Below, piece by piece: positions 7,908-16,491 of a stretch of 27,363 bases of DNA. Numbering within the stretch: position 1 is the stretch's first letter; each line of letters starts with the position of its first letter. Both the position numbers and the translations under genes were made by a program. Origin of the DNA: an uncultured beta proteobacterium (lineage in GTDB: Bacteria > Pseudomonadota > Gammaproteobacteria > Burkholderiales > Burkholderiaceae); NCBI GenBank assembly GCA_903843315.1, contig CAIMPQ010000046.1, positions 1-27,363 on the forward strand, in the 5' to 3' direction. The notes beneath the pieces were generated by a model that saw only the letters and a list, made by a program, of their open reading frames with translations, was not told the DNA's origin and did not search any database.

Positions 7908-8933
7908 ATGCTTTCTGAATCCAGCCCCCTCGGTGAATTTGATTTAATCCAGCGTTTTTTTAAAACGGGGGCTCTGGCTATGCGCTCCAATAGCGATCAC
8001 ACCATCTCTTTAGGGATTGGCGATGATTGCGCCCTTCTCAAGCCAATTTCAGGGGAAGAAATTGCCATTACTAGCGATATGCTGGTTGAGGGTAGGCACT
8101 TTTTCTCCAATGCCAATCCAGCACTCTTGGGCCGCAAAGCCCTAGCAGTCAACCTCTCAGACCTTGCGGCAATGGGGGCGAGGCCATTGGGATTCACCTT
8201 GGCTATTGCTTTACCGCAGCCTGATCCGATATGGCTTGAGGCCTTTTCAAAGGGTCTTTTTGCAATGGCAAATGCATTTTCATGCCCATTGATTGGGGGC
8301 GATACGACTGCAGGACCACTTACCATTTCCATCACTGCATTTGGCAGCATTCCAACTGGAAAAGCCATTCGTAGATCAGGGGCTAAACCTGGGGAAGATA
8401 TCTGGGTTTCGGGAACAACGGGTGATGCGAGACTTACTCTTGCTGCACTGCGTCATGAAATTGCTATTTCTGAAGCAGACCTAAGACATATTGAACATCG
8501 TATGCACGACCCAATACCAAGGGTTGATCTAGGATACAGACTGCGAAATATTGCGAGTGCGGCACTAGATGTTTCGGATGGTCTGTTGGGTGATCTTCAG
8601 CATCTCTTGAATCAATCCCAAGTCAGTGCAGAAATATTTTTGGAGCGCATTCCAAAATCTTCCATCCTCAAAAAACAAGCTGAGGATATTCAAAATCAAT
8701 TTGCAGCTTGTGGTGGAGATGATTATGAAATTTGCTTTACCGCTCCAGTTGCACAACGTCATGTCATTGAAGCCATTAGCAAGGATTTGAATTTACCGAT
8801 CACACGCATTGGTCAAACTATAGAGATGAACAATTCTCAAGCAACGGTGCGCTTGTTCAAAACTGACGGTAGCCTCATTGGTGATACTGAAGCCGCAACC
8901 TATCTCAAATCTTTTGACCACTTTGCTTCATGA
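7908..8933 (+). CDS. thiL: Thiamine-monophosphate kinase ThiL
   Basis: It phosphorylates thiamine monophosphate to thiamine diphosphate, the cofactor used by the transketolase in this window. Visible motifs are the N-terminal GEFDLIQRFF, the metal/ATP segment LGIGDDCALL, TSDMLVEGRHFF, NLSDLAAMGARPLG, IGGDTTAG, LDVSDGLLGDL and CGGDDYEICF, in the usual ThiL order. The frame is open upstream to 7794, but that would overlap the maeB start; the ATG at 7908 gives 341 aa, close to normal length, beginning MLSESSPLGEFD. Its TGA overlaps the pgpA ATG (ATGA), so translation of the two is probably coupled. Confidence 0.94.
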   Translation: MLSESSPLGEFDLIQRFFKTGALAMRSNSDHTISLGIGDDCALLKPISGEEIAITSDMLVEGRHFFSNANPALLGRKALAVNLSDLAAMGARPLGFTLAIALPQPDPIWLEAFSKGLFAMANAFSCPLIGGDTTAGPLTISITAFGSIPTGKAIRRSGAKPGEDIWVSGTTGDARLTLAALRHEIAISEADLRHIEHRMHDPIPRVDLGYRLRNIASAALDVSDGLLGDLQHLLNQSQVSAEIFLERIPKSSILKKQAEDIQNQFAACGGDDYEICFTAPVAQRHVIEAISKDLNLPITRIGQTIEMNNSQATVRLFKTDGSLIGDTEAATYLKSFDHFAS

Positions 8934-9493
8934 ATCACTTTAATCAATCAGAACATGCAAAACCCACTTTTCAGTGGGTTAGACAAACTGCCAGTCGTAC
9001 CATCGCCTTTGGGTTTGGCAGTGGCCTAAGCCCCCTAGCGCCAGGTACCGTTGGCACTCTCTGGGCTTGGGCAACTTTTCTGATAGGTGAGTATTTTTTA
9101 AGCACCGAAGACTTTGTGTGGATCATCGGTGGCGGTATCGTCTTGGGATGCTGGATCTGCGGCCATGTGAGTGAAGAATTGGGTAAGAAAGATTTTGGTG
9201 GCATTGTGTGGGATGAAATCATTGCCTTTTGGCTAGTACTTCTCTTGATCATGCCTGTCAATATTTGGATGCAAGGAATTGCTTTCGGTCTCTTTCGCTT
9301 TTTTGATGCCGTTAAGCCTGGCCCGATTGGATTCATTGATCGCCACTTTAAAAATCTTGAAGAAGATAATCAAGCGCCCTCAAGCATCTTTCAAATTGTC
9401 TGGCGTGGCTTTGGGATAATGGTCGATGACCTTGCGGCAGCATTTTTCACTTTACTAGTAATGGCTTTAATACAAATCTTCATACCATCATGA
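8930..9493 (+). CDS. pgpA: Phosphatidylglycerophosphatase A
   Basis: This integral inner-membrane enzyme dephosphorylates phosphatidylglycerol phosphate to phosphatidylglycerol. At 187 aa it has the family signatures GSGLSPLAPGTVGTL (about 31-45), KDFGGIVWDEIIAFW, FRFFDAVKPGPIGFIDR and the C-terminal GFGIMVDDLAAA, with several hydrophobic helices between them. The start overlaps the thiL stop by ATGA, and its own stop overlaps the pncC start in the same way, so thiL-pgpA-pncC behaves as one coupled operon. Confidence 0.95.
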   Translation: MNHFNQSEHAKPTFQWVRQTASRTIAFGFGSGLSPLAPGTVGTLWAWATFLIGEYFLSTEDFVWIIGGGIVLGCWICGHVSEELGKKDFGGIVWDEIIAFWLVLLLIMPVNIWMQGIAFGLFRFFDAVKPGPIGFIDRHFKNLEEDNQAPSSIFQIVWRGFGIMVDDLAAAFFTLLVMALIQIFIPS

Positions 9494-9987
9494 ATTTAGC
9501 TGATCTGACTCAGGAGATTGCCAAGCGCCTCATTTCTAAGGGCTGGACAATCGCACTTGCTGAATCTTGCACGGGTGGGCTTGTTTGTGCTGCTTTGACT
9601 GAATTGCCGGGGTCGAGTGATTGGTTTGAGCGTGGCTATATCACCTATAGTAATCAAGCTAAATCGGAGTGTTTAGGAGTCTCAGTGGAACTGATAGAGT
9701 CCTTCGGGGCAGTGAGTGAGCCAGTGGCAAAAGCAATGGCCACAGGTGCTCAATGCAATGCAGGCGCAAATGTAGGTGCTTCCATTACAGGCATTGCTGG
9801 GCCAACAGGCGGATCTCCAGACAAACCAGTTGGAACCGTTTGTTTTGGCTGGACCATACCTACTGCCGCAGGTGAGTTCGTCACCCTTACCAAAACCAAA
9901 CTATTTAGCGGGGATAGGCAAGCCGTGCGCCAACAGGCGACTGAATACGTCTTGGCTGAGTTGCTAACACTACTGAGTGCACACTAG
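9490..9987 (+). CDS. pncC: Nicotinamide-nucleotide amidohydrolase (CinA C-terminal family)
   Basis: It is a 165-aa stand-alone CinA C-terminal domain. Characterised members (PncC) deamidate nicotinamide mononucleotide to nicotinic acid mononucleotide, salvaging pyridine nucleotides. Recognisable segments are TIALAESCTGGLVCAAL (about 19-35), the GYITYSNQAK strand, GAVSEPVAKAMA and SITGIAGPTGGSPDKPVGTV. The N-terminal molybdopterin-binding-like part of full CinA is absent, as in E. coli YgaD/PncC. Third gene of the thiL-pgpA-pncC run; the stop lies in a hairpin. Confidence 0.93.
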   Translation: MNLADLTQEIAKRLISKGWTIALAESCTGGLVCAALTELPGSSDWFERGYITYSNQAKSECLGVSVELIESFGAVSEPVAKAMATGAQCNAGANVGASITGIAGPTGGSPDKPVGTVCFGWTIPTAAGEFVTLTKTKLFSGDRQAVRQQATEYVLAELLTLLSAH

Positions 9988-9995
9988 CGCTCAGT
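9972..9995. terminator. Hairpin between convergent pncC and corA
   Basis: ACTGAGTGC pairs with GCGCTCAGT (9 bp with one G-U pair) around a 6-nt ACACTA loop. It covers the pncC stop codon and the 16-base gap to corA. No long T run follows on either strand, so termination here may be weak. Confidence 0.45.
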
Positions 9996-10003
9996 ATTTG
10001 AAC

Positions 10004-10969
10004 TCACTTCATCCAGCCTTTGTGATAGAAGTAAAACAAAGGAATGATGGCTGAAACAATCATTACACCAATTGCCATTGGATAACCCCAACTGAGATCC
10101 AATTCAGGCATGTATTTATAGTTCATACCCCAAATACTTGCCAACAAGGTAGGCGGCATTAAGGCAACCGATACCACCGAGAAGATCTTGATAATCTTAG
10201 ATTGGTTCAAGTTAATGAAACCGACTGTCGCATCCATTAAGAAGTTAATCTTATCGAACAAGAAAGCTGTGTGGTTTTCTAAAGAATCGATATCACGCAA
10301 AATTTGGCGCGCCTCTTCCTGTTGCTCGTCAGATAACAATTTGCTACGCATCAAGAAAGATAAGGCTCTGCGGGTATCCATCACATTTCGACGAATACGT
10401 CCGTTGGTATCCTCTTCTTTTGCAATTGTCTCGAGAACTTGCTCTGCATCAGCGTCATTAATATCATCCTGTAGCACCCGTTTTCCAGCGAGCTCAAGAT
10501 TTTCATACACTTCTTCTAATGCATCAGCAGAGTACTCCGCATCAGTGGAATATAAATCGAGAAGTACATCTTTTGCATTGCTTACTGAGCCAGGACGCAA
10601 ACGGGCACGCAAGCGAACCAAGCGGAACACTGGTAAATCTTCATCATGAATCGAAAAGAGCACTTGCTTAGTAAGAACAAACGCGACTCGTACGTTACGC
10701 GAAGTCTCTTCTTCATCCAATAAGAAATCGGTCCGAATATGGAGATGGCCATCATCCGCCTCAAAATAGCGCGCAGAGGCCTCTAAGTCACCCAAGTCAT
10801 CCAACTCAGGCAAAAGCACGCCAAATGCCTCTTTAATCCAAATAAGCTCTTCTTCTTCTGGATCAACGACATCAATCCAGATAGGATTGGCATATTGCAA
10901 CAATTCATTGCGATCTTCGACTTGCTCTTGAGAGAGGCGGCCATTTTGTAGGACGAACAAGTTGATCAT
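10004..10969 (-). CDS. corA: Magnesium/cobalt channel CorA
   Basis: It is an inner-membrane pentameric Mg2+ channel. The 321-aa protein has a large cytosolic N-terminal domain with acidic and long helical segments (about 1-250), a first membrane helix (about 255-280) ending in the CorA signature GMN at 281-283, the acidic periplasmic loop YMPELDLSWGYP, a second membrane helix (about 296-314) and a short basic tail (YHKGWMK). A TAGGAG ribosome site precedes the ATG. It is divergent from pyrF, with 73 bases between. Confidence 0.95.
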   Translation of the reverse strand: MINLFVLQNGRLSQEQVEDRNELLQYANPIWIDVVDPEEEELIWIKEAFGVLLPELDDLGDLEASARYFEADDGHLHIRTDFLLDEEETSRNVRVAFVLTKQVLFSIHDEDLPVFRLVRLRARLRPGSVSNAKDVLLDLYSTDAEYSADALEEVYENLELAGKRVLQDDINDADAEQVLETIAKEEDTNGRIRRNVMDTRRALSFLMRSKLLSDEQQEEARQILRDIDSLENHTAFLFDKINFLMDATVGFINLNQSKIIKIFSVVSVALMPPTLLASIWGMNYKYMPELDLSWGYPMAIGVMIVSAIIPLFYFYHKGWMK

Positions 10970-11042
10970 GGTGAACTCCTAAGGAATGTGCGCTAGTTTA
11001 TCCTATAGAACATGACAGTTTCACTAAAATAAGCCAAACCCA

Positions 11043-11882
11043 ATGAACCCAAGCTCAAATACCTTTACCCAGCAACTCCAGTCTGCATGGGCTTCTCAAG
11101 GCAGCATGTTGTGCGTTGGCTTTGACCCTGATCCTAAGCGCTTACCCCCAGCTCTACAAGGGAAACCTGAGGGGATCTTTGAGTTCTGCCGTGAAATCGC
11201 TGATGCCACTGCAGATTTGGTTTGTTCATTCAAACCCCAATTTGCTTACTTCGCCTCTCAAAGGGCTGAGGCTCAATTAGAAAAGCTAATCAAGCATCTG
11301 AAAGATCGGTACCCACATATCCCTGTTATTTTGGACTCTAAGCGGGGTGATATTGGTAGCACTGCCGACCACTATGCCCTAGAGGCTTTTGAGCGTTACG
11401 GTGCTGATGCCGTCACCGTAAACCCATACATGGGCTTTGACACGATTGAACCCTACTTAAAGCATCCTGGTAAAGGCGTCATCGTTCTTTGCCGTACCTC
11501 TAATCCGGGCGGTTCAGATTTGCAATTTCTGCATGTTGGCCCCAAGGGAGAGCCACTGTATTTACATATCGCCCAACTAGCAGCACGGCAGTGGAATAGC
11601 TCCGGCCAGATTGGGCTAGTGGTTGGCGCTACCTTCCCAGAAGAAATTGCAAAGGTTCGTGCAATCGTCGGCAATATGCCTTTACTGATCCCCGGTATTG
11701 GTGCTCAAGGCGGTGATATTGAGGCCACTGTGAAAGCGGGTAGTATCGCAGACGCCCCTGGCACAGGAATGATCATTAACTCCTCGAGAGCGATCTTATA
11801 CGCTAGCTCTGGCAATGATTTCGCACAGGCGGCACGATTGGTGGCGCAAAGTACTCGTGATGCCCTCAGGGCTGCTGCTTAG
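11043..11882 (+). CDS. pyrF: Orotidine 5'-phosphate decarboxylase (type 2)
   Basis: It catalyses the last step of de novo UMP synthesis. At 279 aa it belongs to the longer, type 2 PyrF group. The catalytic cluster is clear: Asp98, Lys100 and Asp103 in ILDSKRGDIGSTADHYA, with CSFKPQFAYFAS (61-72), VNPYMGFDTIEPYL and the phosphate-binding end LIPGIGAQGGD. It is a single-gene unit, divergent from corA and convergent with mtgA, separated from the latter by only 5 bases. Confidence 0.96.
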   Translation: MNPSSNTFTQQLQSAWASQGSMLCVGFDPDPKRLPPALQGKPEGIFEFCREIADATADLVCSFKPQFAYFASQRAEAQLEKLIKHLKDRYPHIPVILDSKRGDIGSTADHYALEAFERYGADAVTVNPYMGFDTIEPYLKHPGKGVIVLCRTSNPGGSDLQFLHVGPKGEPLYLHIAQLAARQWNSSGQIGLVVGATFPEEIAKVRAIVGNMPLLIPGIGAQGGDIEATVKAGSIADAPGTGMIINSSRAILYASSGNDFAQAARLVAQSTRDALRAAA

Positions 11883-11887
11883 GACTA

Positions 11888-12625
11888 CTACTTAGGGCTC
11901 TTAGGATAAGGAGTCAAAGCAACTCGATCCATATTTTCTAAGATGAAATCTTGGCGGGTTGGAAAGTGAATATTCGCCTTACGGCAATATTGCGGCTTAT
12001 CAAAACACTTGGGGGCTGGTAAAGCGGAGGCAAGGGCGGCAGCTTGCTCTCGATTTAATAAAGCGGGAGTGCTTGCGTAGTAATAATGTGAAGCTGCCCC
12101 TACTCCAAAAATGCCTTCGCCCCATTCCACTGAGTTGAGATAAATCTCAAAGAGTCTTTGCTTCGAAAGCGTTACCTCCAAAAGCCCTGTAATGATGAGC
12201 TCCTGGCCTTTACGTAAATAGTTTTGTTCTGAAGAAAGAAATAAATTCTTAGCCAATTGTTGAGTAATCGTTGACCCCCCACGTAAGGCTGTTTTTGGTT
12301 TGCTCCCAGACTGGGTCTTTTGTTGATTCTTTTCCCAAGCCTTTTGCATATCCTCCACCCGCACACCCTTGTGCTGGAAGAAGATGTCGTCTTCGCTCAC
12401 CAAAACGGCACGTTTGAGATTATTTGAAATCTTGCTATAGGAGACCCATTCTGAATAAACAGGACAAGACCAGTGCCAGCTGCATAAACGCCAACGTTCC
12501 GCCCTCTGAAATGCCGTGCTTGATGGATCTAAAGTAGTCCATAAAGCGATCTGAATCGCAAAGAAAGCCTGCATTGCCAGAAAACCACAAAGCAAACATT
12601 TGACTACGTAAATAAGCCAACGCAT
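11888..12625 (-). CDS. mtgA: Monofunctional peptidoglycan glycosyltransferase MtgA
   Basis: It polymerises lipid II into glycan strands at the periplasmic face of the inner membrane. The 245-aa protein has an N-terminal membrane anchor (about 5-30) and a GT51 domain with the catalytic glutamate Glu78 (LVSEDDIFFQHKGV), RGGSTITQQLAKNLFL (115-130), KGQELIITGLLEVTLSK and YLNSVEWGEGIFGVGAAS. There is no transpeptidase domain, as expected for MtgA. It is the last gene of the mpl-to-mtgA run, 8 bases after aroE. Confidence 0.95.
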   Translation of the reverse strand: MRWLIYVVKCLLCGFLAMQAFFAIQIALWTTLDPSSTAFQRAERWRLCSWHWSCPVYSEWVSYSKISNNLKRAVLVSEDDIFFQHKGVRVEDMQKAWEKNQQKTQSGSKPKTALRGGSTITQQLAKNLFLSSEQNYLRKGQELIITGLLEVTLSKQRLFEIYLNSVEWGEGIFGVGAASHYYYASTPALLNREQAAALASALPAPKCFDKPQYCRKANIHFPTRQDFILENMDRVALTPYPKSPK

Positions 12626-12633
12626 CGTAAAGG

Positions 12634-13539
12634 TTAGCTACGTAACTCGGCTAATATTGCACGCGGGTCTATGACTGCAGCCAACTCTGATCCCCGCCAT
12701 AACAAAAATGCATCGGCCGCTTGCTCTACCAACATGCCAAGTCCATCACTCACTCGCGCGCCTCTTTGCAAGGCTTGCTGCATGAGGGGCGTTGTTTTCC
12801 CATACACCATGTCATAGGCAAATGAACTGGGCACGAAGATATTACTCACTGCTTTTGCAGCTAACGGGGAGGCGTCTTGAAGACCAGCTGCAGTAGCATT
12901 AATAACTAGATCAAAAGGATGGGGTGTTGCAGCTGAATCCTCAAGATCAGCTAAGGTGCGCGATTCTAGGGCAACCTCTTGAGAGGCTGCTAAATCGGCA
13001 TACAGGCTTACCAGCTCATCTGCCTTTGCGCTAGAGCGATTGGCAATCACTAAACATTTCGGAGATTGCTCCAGTAATGGACCAATCACACCGCGCGCAG
13101 CCCCACCAGCACCCAAGAGCAATATTCTCGACTCATGCAGAGCAATGCCTTGCGCCAATAAATCACGGACTAATCCAGCGCCATCTGTGTTGTCGCCATA
13201 GATCTTGCCGTCTTTAATCCAAAGTGTATTCACCGCCCCAGCCAATTGAGCGCGGGGTGTTAATACATCAGCAAAGAGCTGTGCATCTAGCTTGAATGGG
13301 ACTGTGACATTCATACCTTTACCACCAGCAGCAAAAAATGTCTTCGCAGTCTGGGCAAAAGAATGCAAATCAGGTTGTAAACGGCCATAGTGCATTTTTT
13401 GCTTTGCCTGTTTCGCAAAACCTTGCTGAATTGAAGGGGACTTGCTATGAGAAATCGGATTACCTGCAACCGCATACACATCCACACCAGCGTAAAGACT
13501 GGGATCGGTATGAAGATCAGTAGAATTAAGCGAGCTCAT
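12634..13539 (-). CDS. aroE: Shikimate dehydrogenase
   Basis: It reduces 3-dehydroshikimate to shikimate with NADPH. Substrate motifs are NPISHSKSPSIQ (27-38), NVTVPFK with catalytic Lys83 and DNTDGAGLV with Asp119; the dinucleotide loop is LLLGAGGAARGV, followed by the NRS segment (NRSSAK) typical of NADP binding, and the C-terminal DGLGMLVEQAADAFLLW. The protein is 301 aa, with about 19 extra residues before the usual VYAVAGNPI start; there is no internal Met to shorten it. It sits 45 bases after the TonB-like gene and 8 before mtgA. Confidence 0.95.
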   Translation of the reverse strand: MSSLNSTDLHTDPSLYAGVDVYAVAGNPISHSKSPSIQQGFAKQAKQKMHYGRLQPDLHSFAQTAKTFFAAGGKGMNVTVPFKLDAQLFADVLTPRAQLAGAVNTLWIKDGKIYGDNTDGAGLVRDLLAQGIALHESRILLLGAGGAARGVIGPLLEQSPKCLVIANRSSAKADELVSLYADLAASQEVALESRTLADLEDSAATPHPFDLVINATAAGLQDASPLAAKAVSNIFVPSSFAYDMVYGKTTPLMQQALQRGARVSDGLGMLVEQAADAFLLWRGSELAAVIDPRAILAELRS

Positions 13540-13584
13540 GATGACTACAGAATAAGCGAATTCGTGAAGTTGATTTCAAAAATA

Positions 13585-14472
13585 TTATTGCTTTAGCTCA
13601 AGGCGGTCAGCACCATCCCGGGTGAACTCAAAAGTAGAAATCCAATCGAGCACATCAATTTGGTTGCGCATCTCGGAAGGAAATGGGCCAAATGGAGCTG
13701 AAGCACGCACGATTGCCAGCGCTTGTCGATCTAACTCGGGATTACCGGAGCTACGACCAATGGAGAGGCCATCTTGACCCTGCGCATTACTCGTAATTCG
13801 ACCTTGAGCATCTACACTCACCACGATGACTAAGCTGCCATATAAGGGGCGGCCATTGGCTCGAGGGAAAAAAGCGCTTCCATAAGCTTCAATCTTTTGG
13901 CGCATAGCATCGTAATAATGTGCAAAGCTCACTGCTTTTGCATTGGTACCCGTTAATATCTTGCGGCGCGGCTCACGGCCATTAGCCTGCAAACGCTTTG
14001 CTAACTCCGCCTCTAAAGAATTGAGTTGAGGGGCAATTTTTTGCTCTTCCCCACTTTTGCGTCCACCTGCGCGAGCTCGCTGCTCATCAAGTTTGGCTAA
14101 CATTTGTTTCTGTTGCTTCTCTAAGACTTCAAGGCGTGCTTCTGCCCCCAACCTTGCGCGGTGCAAAGCAGTAGCATCTTGGTCCTCTGTATTGCCGCCA
14201 CCCTGCAAATCAGCTTGAGCCAATTTATTTGCTTGCTTAGGAGGTAATTTGTTGGTGGCGTTCACTAGCACCACGCTTAAAGGCGTATTGAGGCGACGAC
14301 TTTGTATTTCACCAAATCCCCAACGAATAGAGAGAAAAAGAGCATGAATGAAAAGTGAAGCACAAAGCGCCAACCAAAAAGGATGGCGACGCCAAGCTCT
14401 TTGAAGATAGGGAATGGCTTTGCCTAATTTCTCAGACGGGACCAATTCATTTGACTTCATCTGCGCTGTCAT
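13585..14472 (-). CDS. TonB-family C-terminal domain protein (energy transducer-like)
   Basis: A 295-aa protein with one N-terminal membrane helix (about 31-49, FWLALCASLFIHALFLSI), a charged helical, probably coiled-coil stretch (about 105-165) and a C-terminal TonB-type domain (about 200-285: LYGSLVIVVSVDAQGRITS ... GNPELDRQALAIVRASAPFGPFP). The layout fits a periplasm-spanning transducer, but the spacer is charged and helical, more like TolA, instead of the Pro-rich spacer of classical TonB. No exbB/exbD or receptor gene is nearby. The start overlaps the RNB gene by 26 bases; Met5 is an alternative start that also overlaps. I recall a tonB-like gene in this position upstream of aroE in Burkholderiales. 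Confidence 0.82.
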   Translation of the reverse strand: MTAQMKSNELVPSEKLGKAIPYLQRAWRRHPFWLALCASLFIHALFLSIRWGFGEIQSRRLNTPLSVVLVNATNKLPPKQANKLAQADLQGGGNTEDQDATALHRARLGAEARLEVLEKQQKQMLAKLDEQRARAGGRKSGEEQKIAPQLNSLEAELAKRLQANGREPRRKILTGTNAKAVSFAHYYDAMRQKIEAYGSAFFPRANGRPLYGSLVIVVSVDAQGRITSNAQGQDGLSIGRSSGNPELDRQALAIVRASAPFGPFPSEMRNQIDVLDWISTFEFTRDGADRLELKQ

Positions 14473-16489
14473 TTTCTTCGGCGCCCTGCGAAGGTATCAA
14501 ACTATCTTCGACAGTATTTTGAGGAGGCTCAAGCTTCGCTTCAATTTCAAGCACCCTAACTGCAGCACTCAATTGCAATAAATCAATATCAGCAACCACT
14601 ACTTCAGCCCGCGTCATGCGTGGCTGGCTGGCCAGTTCCGGAATGGGCAGATGCAAGGGAATCAATTCCAGTCTAGACATACCTTCTTTTAGATGGCGCA
14701 CATACACATTCTTAGATCCTCCATCTTGAGAAATCCATTGTAAGCACCAGTATTTCTCCAATCTGTCTTGGTATTCCCCATAAGTCTGATAACAAGATTC
14801 AAAGTCAGCAGCAATACCCATCAGAGTGGCATCGCGCGGCGGAAATGGCGCGACCATCTTGGCTGTAACCCCATGTTTGGCCAAAGCAATGAGTTGCCAC
14901 TGATTCACTAAATCAGAATAGCGTCGTAGCGGAGAAGTACACCAAGCGTAGTAATCCAAACCGAGGCCCTCATGAGGCCCTGGGGTGGTTTGCATCCGTG
15001 TGCGCAAAGGACCCCAACCCTTCTGAGTTCTAAACAGACCGGGTAGGCCATGATCAGCCAACAGTTGACCGGAAGCGCTATTACAAAAAATCATCCACTC
15101 CGCAACAATCGTATCGAGAATAGAGCCCCGTTGACGCGGCACGATCTCCACACGCACGGATCCATCTAGATCTTGTATCTGAAAATGAAAATCTCTTGCA
15201 AGGGCATTCGGGTCAATTAACCCCAGTTGCTCGGCACGAAGCCCATTTGCAATCCGCTTTTCTTGTCGACCAGCATGAAGATATTTAGCGGCTTTCCATA
15301 AAACTCCTAGCTCTTTGCGATAGGGATAGCTAGCGGCCTCATCAGCCAAACTTTCATCACTAACCTGATGCTCAATATCCTCCAGTCGTAGATTGGCCGC
15401 TATTGGCACCATCTCGGCTCGCATCAGCAAGGAATCTCGATCCAGCACCCCTTCAGCATCAATCTCCACATAGATTGAAAGTGCGGGGCGAGAAGCGCCC
15501 GCATCTAAGGAGAACAGTTCAATGACGGAATCTGGCAACATCGTAATTTTGTCGCCCGGAAAATACACTGTAGACATGCGGCTACGCGCTACCTGATCCA
15601 AAGGATCATCTTTGCTAATTGCCAAGCCAGGTGCTGCAATATGAATACCGATCCGATGACCACCACCAGCTAAATCAGTAACCGATAAAGCATCATCAAT
15701 CTCTGTAGTACCAGAGTCATCGATAGAAAAGGCTTGCACTTCAGCTATTGGAAGCTCTGCAATCGCAGCAGCATATGCAGTTGGATCAACTCCAAGGCCT
15801 TCATTGTGGGCAGCTCCGCTAGGGAAGTGAGACTTTAAAAACAGACCTTGGTGATAGGCCAATGGCGAGTCAATCGCACCACAACGAATCATTAGTTGAG
15901 CTGGGGATTCCCCTGTCTCAGTGCAGGCAGCGATCAAAGCCTTGTACGCAGAAGTATTTTTATCTGGGGAAAACAATAGCTGTTTAGCAGATGACTTGAG
16001 GGCCTCTGGACAAGCGCCCATGACTAACTCTTTTTGCCAAACAGTCTGTTGCTCTATTTCTTTTTGTTTACGCTCTAGTGCAGCTAACCCCGCCTGCAAC
16101 TGTTCCAGGGGTGCTCGTTGAAAGCGGCCACGGCCCTTGCGGCGAAAAAATACCGGAGCACCTTGTAAAGCAATTGCCAAGGAAACCTGCTGTGGAATGG
16201 TGGCCTGCGCGCCAAAATATTCCAGGGACACATCAACCAAACCAAACTCTTCATCTGGTGCGCAGTCCCAAAGCAACTGAAGATCAATCTCTTTCGACAA
16301 GGTGTTGGCCTCATCCATTACGGCTTGGGCCTCTGGTTTTTCAAAGCGCAACCAAACTTCCTTAGCTTTTAGTTTGATTTTCTTGCCAGAGAGACTAGTT
16401 GCTTGCCATGACTCCGTATCGCCTGAACCAGATGCAGACTGCACTGTAGCGATTTTGATATCGCCGCCCTCTTCGTATAAAAGGTTCAT
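14447..16489 (-). CDS. RNB-domain exoribonuclease (RNase II/R family)
   Basis: A 680-aa 3'-to-5' exoribonuclease-family protein. The RNB catalytic segment is AFSIDDSGTTEIDDALSV (253-270): Asp257, Asp265 and Asp266 match the Mg-binding aspartates, while the second of the four (Asp207 of E. coli RNase II) is Glu263. Other RNB motifs are IGIHIAAPG, SRMSTVYFPGDKITMLP and CTSPLRRYSDLVNQWQ, which holds the conserved arginines. The N-terminal 250 residues do not show the two clear cold-shock domains of RNase R, so it resembles the RNase II-like group with IDDxxTxEIDDA motifs found in cyanobacteria and plastids. It starts 2 bases after the SDR stop. Confidence 0.9.
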   Translation of the reverse strand: MNLLYEEGGDIKIATVQSASGSGDTESWQATSLSGKKIKLKAKEVWLRFEKPEAQAVMDEANTLSKEIDLQLLWDCAPDEEFGLVDVSLEYFGAQATIPQQVSLAIALQGAPVFFRRKGRGRFQRAPLEQLQAGLAALERKQKEIEQQTVWQKELVMGACPEALKSSAKQLLFSPDKNTSAYKALIAACTETGESPAQLMIRCGAIDSPLAYHQGLFLKSHFPSGAAHNEGLGVDPTAYAAAIAELPIAEVQAFSIDDSGTTEIDDALSVTDLAGGGHRIGIHIAAPGLAISKDDPLDQVARSRMSTVYFPGDKITMLPDSVIELFSLDAGASRPALSIYVEIDAEGVLDRDSLLMRAEMVPIAANLRLEDIEHQVSDESLADEAASYPYRKELGVLWKAAKYLHAGRQEKRIANGLRAEQLGLIDPNALARDFHFQIQDLDGSVRVEIVPRQRGSILDTIVAEWMIFCNSASGQLLADHGLPGLFRTQKGWGPLRTRMQTTPGPHEGLGLDYYAWCTSPLRRYSDLVNQWQLIALAKHGVTAKMVAPFPPRDATLMGIAADFESCYQTYGEYQDRLEKYWCLQWISQDGGSKNVYVRHLKEGMSRLELIPLHLPIPELASQPRMTRAEVVVADIDLLQLSAAVRVLEIEAKLEPPQNTVEDSLIPSQGAEENDSADEVK

Positions 16490-16491
16490 GC

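Noticed and set aside
10188..10649. 153-codon plus-strand frame opposite corA
   Set aside because: It is Ser/Arg-rich, low-complexity translation antisense to a clear CorA.
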